Below the pieces are notes generated by a model. It did not search any database, was not told the origin of the DNA, and saw only the letters and a program-made list of their open reading frames with translations. 10,820 bases of DNA from Bdellovibrio sp. CG10_big_fil_rev_8_21_14_0_10_47_8 (GTDB lineage Bacteria > Bdellovibrionota > Bdellovibrionia > Bdellovibrionales > Bdellovibrionaceae): NCBI GenBank assembly GCA_002773975.1, contig PEZR01000091.1, positions 600-11,419 on the forward strand, written 5' to 3'. Positions 6,219 to 10,820 of the stretch are shown here, piece after piece. A program made the translations under genes and the position numbers. The first letter of the stretch is position 1. Each line of letters opens with the position of its first letter.

Positions 6219-6439
6219 CCACCAGGGACGAGGCGCTGGAGGGAACATTCAATCTTCTTTATGGAATGAGTGGGGGTTTAACACTATCGGACATTCGAAG
6301 TATGAAACGAAAGGACTTCCATTGGTTTCTTGAGCGACTGAGAAAGCAAAAGGAACGAGAAAACGAGGAGATTGAAAAGGCGCGGACTGGAACCAGGACA
6401 CCTACTCCCTCTGGGAAGATGAAATATTTGGGAAGGTAA
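5364..6439 (+). CDS. Tail assembly chaperone, long -1 frameshift product
   Basis: Ribosomes that slip back one base at 6194-6200 read 5364-6200 and then 6200-6439, giving 358 aa: the first 279 residues of the short form plus a 79-residue extension (RQFVPVTTRDEALEGTFNLL onward, ending KMKYLGR, stop TAA 6437-6439). The extension has a GLTLSDIRSMKRKDFHWFLE helix pair and then a highly charged helix (RLRKQKERENEEIEKAR). By analogy with lambda gpGT, P2 E+E' and Mu 41/42, the extension should bind tube subunits while the shared part binds the tape measure. The extension frame has no good independent start: GTG 6161 and ATG 6266 both lack an SD. It ends 3 bases before the tape measure ATG. The frame change, slippery run and stem are visible; actual frameshifting is inferred. 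Confidence 0.75.
6192..6231 (+). promoter_or_regulatory. -1 programmed ribosomal frameshift signal
   Basis: The slippery run is eight T (6192-6199) followed by C; read in the zero frame it contains the heptamer T TTT TTC (6194-6200), which allows both tRNAs to re-pair in the -1 frame. After a 6-nt spacer (6201-6206) comes a perfect 9-bp stem, TCGTCCCTG (6207-6215) with CAGGGACGA (6223-6231), around the 7-nt loop TAACCAC, with a possible extra U-G pair at 6206/6232. The zero-frame stop TAA (6216-6218) is in the loop. Spacer and stem lengths fall within the range of known signals. Location at the end of the gene before the tape measure is the classic place for one in tailed phages. Confidence 0.85.
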
Positions 6440-6442
6440 ACG

Positions 6443-9076
6443 ATGGCATTCGCATTCAACGCCATATTAAAATTTAATTCTTCTGGTGCAGAGGCTTCCC
6501 TCACTCGCACTAAGACTAAATTCAACGACTTAAAATCTAGCATATCAAAGGCTGGGGCATCTCTTAATAAAGTAGGACAAGGAATCAGAGGGGCGGCGAT
6601 TGCTGCGACACCTCTTACTGTAGGTGTCGCTTTCGCCACAAAAACGGCAGCAGACTTCGAAGAGCAGCTTTCAATTGTTCGATCAGTTCTATTAGCAACT
6701 CCAAAGGAAATGGAGGGCCTCAACGAAGTAACCAAGAGACTGGGTGCCACGACAGCATTCACTGCCAAACAAGCTGGTGAAGGAGCGGAATTTTTAGCTC
6801 GTGCGGGTTTTACCAGCCAACAAATTATTGAAGCTCTGCCAGGCGTTTTAGATGCTGCCGCAGCATCGGGAGTTGGCCTTGGTGATGCGGCAGATATTGT
6901 GGCTGGTCAACTTGGCGCTTTCGCACGACCAGCAAGTGACGCCGGAAAGGTGGCCGATGCCCTTTCGCTTACCACAGCCTTAACTAACACCAACTTTATT
7001 CAGCTTGGAGAGGCGATGAAGTTCGCAGCTCCAATTGCTAAGAACGTGGGCTTAAGTTTAGAGGAAACCGCTTCCGCGATGGGTATCTTGGCAAATGCAG
7101 GTGTTAAAGGATCACTTGCGGGCACGGCCTTAAAAAATGCTCTTTTGAAATTATCCACTCCGTCAAAGGAGGCAATTAAACTATTTGGAGGAAAGGATGG
7201 ACTTGAAGCAGCAACCCTTAGAGTCGTAAATGGTCAAAAGAAACTCCTTCCAGTCGAAGTAATTATGGCCAATGTTGCAAAAGCCGTACAACGAGCGAAG
7301 GATCCATTAGAGGCAACTGCGGCTGCCGCAGAAATATTTGGAATTCGTGGAGCGACCGCCTTTGGTGCCTTCCAGTCTAAATTGACTGAATCAACAGTGA
7401 TTAATGAAAAAAACTTTGATTCGATTAAGAAGGGAGCACAGTTAGTTGGCGAAAACATTGACGTTGCCATTGGTAGGGAAATTCCAACACTTGTTGCTCT
7501 AAGGCTTCAACTTGCTGGTGCCGAGGGGACCGCGAAAAAAATGGCCGCAATTCGACTAGATAACTTAAAAGGGCAATTTACTCTCTTTACATCTGCGGTA
7601 TCGGGTCTCGCTATAGAGGTGGGCAGCCTAGTGACAGGACCATTGCAAGGTTTGGTTAAGGTTGGAACAGACTTCTTCTCAATAATGGCCGAGGGATTTC
7701 AAACTGCCACACGAGGTGGTAATGCTACGGCAGAACAATTGACTAAATCCTTCGCAGGAATACCATTTCAAGATTTTTTGGACTTCGCAAAGGGATTCAT
7801 CGAAGGATTTGAGGAAGTCAAAACTGCTGGTAAAGAAGTCTTCAATGATATTCTCAACTTCTTAAAACCGGTTCTGGGTGAGTCTAATCTTACAGCAAAG
7901 GAGTTCGGTAAGCTGGCAGCAAAGGTGATTGCAATTGGAGCTGTCGCAGCTCCTGTATTGGGATCCATTGCTGCGGGTCTATTTGTGCTAGGTCCAATCA
8001 TCACTGGAATAGTTGGCGCTTTTCAATTCCTTGGAGCTGTATTCGGTATTGTATCTGGTATAGCACAAGTAGCATTTGGCATTATCGCAACGGTTGTGGG
8101 TGCTGTTAGTGCTCCTGTTCTGGGAATTATCGCGGCTGTGGTTGCCGTTGGAGTCGCGTTTTACGTCTTCAGAGATGAAATTGCCTCAGTCTTTACATTT
8201 ATATGGCAGAAAATTTCACAAACTTTTGAGCCCTTTGTACCGCTCGTCAAGTTTGTCGCAGGAGTGGCTCAAGCGGTATTTCAAGAAACGGCAAATTTCA
8301 TTGTGGCCGTATTTGAACCTTTAGGCTCATTTTTTTCAAAACTATGGACGGGAATAGTTAACTTTGCCGCCAGCGCATTCAGCGGATTGATCAACATTGT
8401 AGTCAATCCAATTGTTGGAATACTAAAGAGTATCTTTACAACTGTCGGAGGATTCATCTTCGATGCGCTCACCCTCCCATTTCGGGGAGTGATTTCTGTA
8501 ATTAAAAAGGTCATCGCCTCCATTGCAGAGACTACTCTTGGGAAAAAGGCTCTACAAATTGCAGGAATTGACGTCACTAGTTTAAAACAAAGCCTTGCAG
8601 CACTTCCTACTCTTGAAACATCACCTGCGGTTGCTCTCAAAACAGTGGCTGAAAGCCCCACACCATCGACCAACGTAGCGACGACACCAACTGCCCTGAC
8701 ACAGACTATACCGAAAGCCATCGCAGAGGTTCCTTCTGCAAGAGTAATCGACCTACGCCCACAGACGAGTCCTGCTGGCTTTGAAAATCAAAAAATAGCA
8801 ACAGCATCCGTTCAGCAACGAGCCATCACTGCACCACTAGACGAAGAGAGGATTATCGCTGCTGCACGAAGAGCACAACCCATACCCCAAGCCTCACCTC
8901 AAAGCTCTGGGCCGATGAAGCTCTCCGGTGAGTTGGTAACAAGAGTGTCGGGTAAAGACCTAAATATTATATTAACAAGAGCACAGATTGAAAATGCCGA
9001 AGCCAATGGACGTTCAATTGATCCTCTAACAAAGCGCAGATCATTACAAAATGGCCTAGCATTTGGGGTGAAATAG
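6443..9076 (+). CDS. Tail tape measure protein (TP901 family)
   Basis: The tape measure sets tail length and is ejected ahead of the DNA. The protein is 877 aa; ATG 6443 has GGGAAGG 6 bases upstream. Residues about 60-330 match the TP901-type core: FEEQLSIVRSVLLATPKEME near 72-91, then ATTAFTAKQAGEGAEFLARA and the helical repeats GLSLEETASAMGILANAGVK and GSLAGTALKNALLKL. A hydrophobic, Gly/Ala-rich block (about 494-576, several possible membrane segments) and a second amphipathic/hydrophobic block (about 595-685) follow, the usual membrane-active part of tape measures. A Pro/Thr/Ala-rich linker (about 720-800) precedes a small C-terminal region (GELVTRVSGKDLNIILTRAQ). No lysozyme, transglycosylase or peptidase domain is evident. 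At roughly 0.15 nm per residue, if all were extended helix, this implies a tail of about 130 nm. The LysM gene follows after 1 base. Confidence 0.9.
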   Translation: MAFAFNAILKFNSSGAEASLTRTKTKFNDLKSSISKAGASLNKVGQGIRGAAIAATPLTVGVAFATKTAADFEEQLSIVRSVLLATPKEMEGLNEVTKRLGATTAFTAKQAGEGAEFLARAGFTSQQIIEALPGVLDAAAASGVGLGDAADIVAGQLGAFARPASDAGKVADALSLTTALTNTNFIQLGEAMKFAAPIAKNVGLSLEETASAMGILANAGVKGSLAGTALKNALLKLSTPSKEAIKLFGGKDGLEAATLRVVNGQKKLLPVEVIMANVAKAVQRAKDPLEATAAAAEIFGIRGATAFGAFQSKLTESTVINEKNFDSIKKGAQLVGENIDVAIGREIPTLVALRLQLAGAEGTAKKMAAIRLDNLKGQFTLFTSAVSGLAIEVGSLVTGPLQGLVKVGTDFFSIMAEGFQTATRGGNATAEQLTKSFAGIPFQDFLDFAKGFIEGFEEVKTAGKEVFNDILNFLKPVLGESNLTAKEFGKLAAKVIAIGAVAAPVLGSIAAGLFVLGPIITGIVGAFQFLGAVFGIVSGIAQVAFGIIATVVGAVSAPVLGIIAAVVAVGVAFYVFRDEIASVFTFIWQKISQTFEPFVPLVKFVAGVAQAVFQETANFIVAVFEPLGSFFSKLWTGIVNFAASAFSGLINIVVNPIVGILKSIFTTVGGFIFDALTLPFRGVISVIKKVIASIAETTLGKKALQIAGIDVTSLKQSLAALPTLETSPAVALKTVAESPTPSTNVATTPTALTQTIPKAIAEVPSARVIDLRPQTSPAGFENQKIATASVQQRAITAPLDEERIIAAARRAQPIPQASPQSSGPMKLSGELVTRVSGKDLNIILTRAQIENAEANGRSIDPLTKRRSLQNGLAFGVK

Positions 9077-9077
9077 T

Positions 9078-9944
9078 ATGGGATTTCTTGATGTCGTCGG
9101 AGAATTGTTTGGATTTGGAGGGAAAACCTGGAAGCTTACAGGTATTGATCCAGGTTTTGAGAAAGAATTCGAAGGCCAATTCTTGGCAGAGAACATGACT
9201 GAATCCATCGGAGCGTTTTTAGGAGAAACGACCTCGGTTAATAAAGGTAAGCCCGACTTTCAGTGGATCAGAGGTGAGGCCGAAACCTTTACGTTCACAT
9301 CACGATTATTTGCAACTAATAGTCTCAAAAACATCAAACAGCAGATCAATCTATTAAAATCGTTTGCCAGGAGAAATCGTGATCTGAAGCGTGCTCCGAA
9401 GTTTCTCTTTAGTGCTGGTACTGAAGTCAATTTTAGCTGCTTTGTTCGAGGGGTCCGATTTCGGTATGACGAACTTCGAAGTGATGGATCGCTTCGTGGT
9501 GCAATTGTCGACATAGAGCTTCAGGTCATTGAAGACAAAGAAATTGGAGATGCGGCCACTTCGTTAGCTTCACAAATTAAGTTTGCGGCTGGCGTCGTTG
9601 CTGGAGGAGTTGGGATTGTTGCTCAGGTAAAGCGCCTCGTAAACATCCCAGGAGGATCTCTTCACACAATTGGGAAGACTATCACAGCTAAACAGGGCCA
9701 AACTTTTGAGTCGATTGCTGCTTCCGAATATGGACAGGCCATACTGGGAGATATTTTAAGGCGTACACAACCTGAGATCGCCAATTTACAACCAGGCGAC
9801 AAGGTCAATCTTGTTGAGGGAGCCGAGATTATCACAATACCAGTGACTCAACAAAGTGTAGCACTGAAAAACACACAGGAAAATTTGTCATTAAGAGAGT
9901 TGAAACTCGCGGCCAGGAATAGGCCAACAACAATATTTGTATAG
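9078..9944 (+). CDS. LysM-containing baseplate / tube-tip protein (Afp7/PVC7- or P2 gpU-X-like)
   Basis: This protein of 288 aa has two parts. Residues about 70-155 resemble tube-tip proteins of contractile systems: TFTSRLFA, then a helix (IKQQINLLKSFARR), APKFLFSAG, then FSCFVRGVRFRYDELRSDGS and LRGAIVDIELQVIED, matching the common '+PP.l.f.wG ... f.G.v.....y..f...G.p.RA.v.l.l.E' pattern. A short Gly/Val hydrophobic linker (about 167-184) leads to a LysM domain (about 202-256: ITAKQGQTFESIAASEYGQA to ILRRTQPEIANLQPGDKVNL and IITIP). The N terminus is amphipathic but no secretion signal is present, so it acts inside the particle. In such baseplates this protein joins the tube to the hub; LysM here is usually a structural clamp. 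P2 makes these functions from separate genes U and X before D, in the same order as here. ATG 9078 has GGGGTG 7 bases upstream. Confidence 0.75.
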   Translation: MGFLDVVGELFGFGGKTWKLTGIDPGFEKEFEGQFLAENMTESIGAFLGETTSVNKGKPDFQWIRGEAETFTFTSRLFATNSLKNIKQQINLLKSFARRNRDLKRAPKFLFSAGTEVNFSCFVRGVRFRYDELRSDGSLRGAIVDIELQVIEDKEIGDAATSLASQIKFAAGVVAGGVGIVAQVKRLVNIPGGSLHTIGKTITAKQGQTFESIAASEYGQAILGDILRRTQPEIANLQPGDKVNLVEGAEIITIPVTQQSVALKNTQENLSLRELKLAARNRPTTIFV

Positions 9945-9948
9945 GAGG
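9943..9948 (+). promoter_or_regulatory. Ribosome binding site for the hub gene (GTG start)
   Basis: AGGAGG overlaps the stop of the LysM gene and lies 8 bases before the GTG at 9957. It fixes that GTG as the start. Confidence 0.7.
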
Positions 9949-9956
9949 ACAATTAA

Positions 9957-10820
9957 GTGGGCATTATATCTGCCATAAATGCAGGTAAACTAGGCATAGG
10001 GGCGTTGAAAACAACGACCCCTGGCCAGAAGTTGGAGCGCGATTATTATGCCCCAAACTATGAACTTCTCATTCGAGCAAGTCAAAAAGGTGCCCAACCG
10101 TTTGCCGTCACAGAAGATGTAAAATCGTTTATTAGCGAAGTCACTTATGAAGATAATGCTGACCAATTTGATCGTCTTGAAATTAAGTTAGAGAGCCAAA
10201 TTGACAACTCTGGCGAACGATCAGTCTCGTCTTTTGGAGACTCCAAACTATTCTCTGAAGGCCACATTGTTGAAATTCGGATGGGCTATGGCAATAGTCT
10301 ATTTACAGTGGGTGCCGCTTCGGTTGTGAAAAAAACTCCGGACTATCCAGCCGATGGATTTCCAACATTAACGATTGAGGCATTTGACCTCCTTCACCGA
10401 GCAGCTCGACGCCGTCCAAAAGGGGGTGTCTCATATAAAGGGTTCAGAGACAGCCAAATTGCATCCATAATTGGTTCCCGAAATGGATTTGATATTTCAA
10501 CAACAGATCCACGATCATTTGAAAATATAAGAAAGACAACAGGAGTATTCGATCGCACCCAAAAGAAAGGAATGAGCGATTACGAGTTTTTAAAGAAAGT
10601 GGCCGACATTAATGGGTACGACCTGTTTGCGCGCTTTAACCCTGAACAGCACCGATTTGTTTTGTTCTTTCAGCCCCCCGCATTGGCGAAACAGCGCGAG
10701 GTATTTACATTCATCTATAATGAAGGTGAAGCGGCCTATAGAAACACTCTTTTGTCATTTTCTCCAACACTAGATGCTCATGATCAAAGTTCGGATTTTG
10801 AAATTTTTCTTATCAAAGAC
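9957..10820 (+). CDS. Baseplate hub protein, phage late control D (gpD/gp27/VgrG-like), 3' end cut
   Basis: The reading frame is open from GTG 9957 to the window end (288 codons, no stop), so the C terminus is missing. After a short N-terminal segment, YYAPNYELLIRASQKGAQPF (about 29-48) leads into VTYEDNADQFDRLEIKLES, the 'P.y.i.i...... v.sv.y.d..d..D.l.i.l.n' opening of the gpD family. It continues with FSEGHIVEIRMGYGN (MGYG 109-112) and a strand run ending in KTPDYPADGFPTLTIEAFDL. Next come SYKGFRDSQIASIIGSRNGF and QKKGMSDYEFLKKVADINGY (202-221), the typical 'Q...SD.eFL..lA...Gy' signature. These trimeric proteins form the base of the tube, as P2 gpD, Mu gpP, T4 gp27 and VgrG do. Whether a spike or lysozyme domain follows lies outside the window. 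Confidence 0.85.
   Translation, partial: MGIISAINAGKLGIGALKTTTPGQKLERDYYAPNYELLIRASQKGAQPFAVTEDVKSFISEVTYEDNADQFDRLEIKLESQIDNSGERSVSSFGDSKLFSEGHIVEIRMGYGNSLFTVGAASVVKKTPDYPADGFPTLTIEAFDLLHRAARRRPKGGVSYKGFRDSQIASIIGSRNGFDISTTDPRSFENIRKTTGVFDRTQKKGMSDYEFLKKVADINGYDLFARFNPEQHRFVLFFQPPALAKQREVFTFIYNEGEAAYRNTLLSFSPTLDAHDQSSDFEIFLIKD

Noticed and set aside
6161..6439. Independent 92-aa gene starting at GTG 6161
   Set aside because: No SD precedes the GTG, its first part overlaps the chaperone in another frame, and the frameshift signal explains how the open -1 frame is translated.
6259..6768. 169-aa open frame on the minus strand
   Set aside because: It is antisense to the chaperone extension and tape measure. 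All clear genes lie on the + strand and this one has no recognisable features. The other minus-strand frames were rejected for the same reason.
2152..10820. Extracellular contractile injection system (Afp/PVC type) as opposed to a phage tail
   Set aside because: There is only one sheath and one tube gene, a TP901 tape measure and a frameshifted chaperone typical of phages. No AAA+ ATPase or toxin is visible, though the LysM protein resembles Afp7. A tailocin cannot be excluded.
1..10820. CRISPR arrays, tRNAs, insertion sequences, attachment sites
   Set aside because: No regularly spaced repeats, cloverleaf candidates, transposase frames or terminal repeats were seen on reading either strand.

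Overview
The window is a stretch of tail-morphogenesis genes from a contractile-tailed (myovirus-type) bacteriophage, prophage or phage-derived particle. Every gene lies on the + strand, with short gaps or overlaps. The order is: end of an unknown gene, tail-completion/neck-like protein, unknown structural protein, tail sheath, tail tube, tail assembly chaperone with a -1 frameshift, TP901-type tape measure, LysM baseplate/tube-tip protein, and gpD-type baseplate hub (cut by the window end). This follows the P2/Mu plan (sheath, tube, frameshifted chaperone pair, tape measure, U/X- or N-like protein, D- or P-like hub). No integrase, lysis, capsid or host gene is present, so phage, prophage and tailocin cannot be told apart. 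The host cannot be named. SD-led ATG/GTG starts and moderate, slightly AT-leaning base composition indicate a bacterial host but no particular phylum.

Region 1 (1-2037): the C-terminal end of an upstream gene, a 214-aa tail-completion/neck candidate, and a 439-aa protein that I do not recognise. The last two overlap by 4 bases and are probably translationally coupled.

Region 2 (2038-5304): the two genes whose products are needed in most copies, sheath (880 aa, unusually long) and tube (147 aa). Each is preceded by its own leader carrying the same element: a T-run, then GGCATA-N5-TATGCC, then an SD, then ATG. The sheath contains an inserted domain of about 110 residues, of a type also seen in other phage surface proteins.

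Region 3 (5305-9076): a zinc-ribbon-like chaperone gene ends in a textbook -1 programmed frameshift signal (8-T slippery run, 6-nt spacer, 9-bp stem with the zero-frame stop in its 7-nt loop). It yields 284-aa and 358-aa products, and the 877-aa tape measure follows.

Region 4 (9077-10820): a 288-aa protein joins a tube/hub-like domain to a C-terminal LysM domain, followed by the N-terminal 288 residues of the hub protein. Working model, from knowledge of the families: the hub and LysM protein start the baseplate, the chaperone coats the tape measure, the tube polymerises along it, the sheath polymerises around the tube, and the completion protein caps the tail.

The best candidates for something undescribed are the duplicated palindromic leader elements of sheath and tube, the frameshift cassette, the domain insertion in the sheath, and the unknown 439-aa protein.
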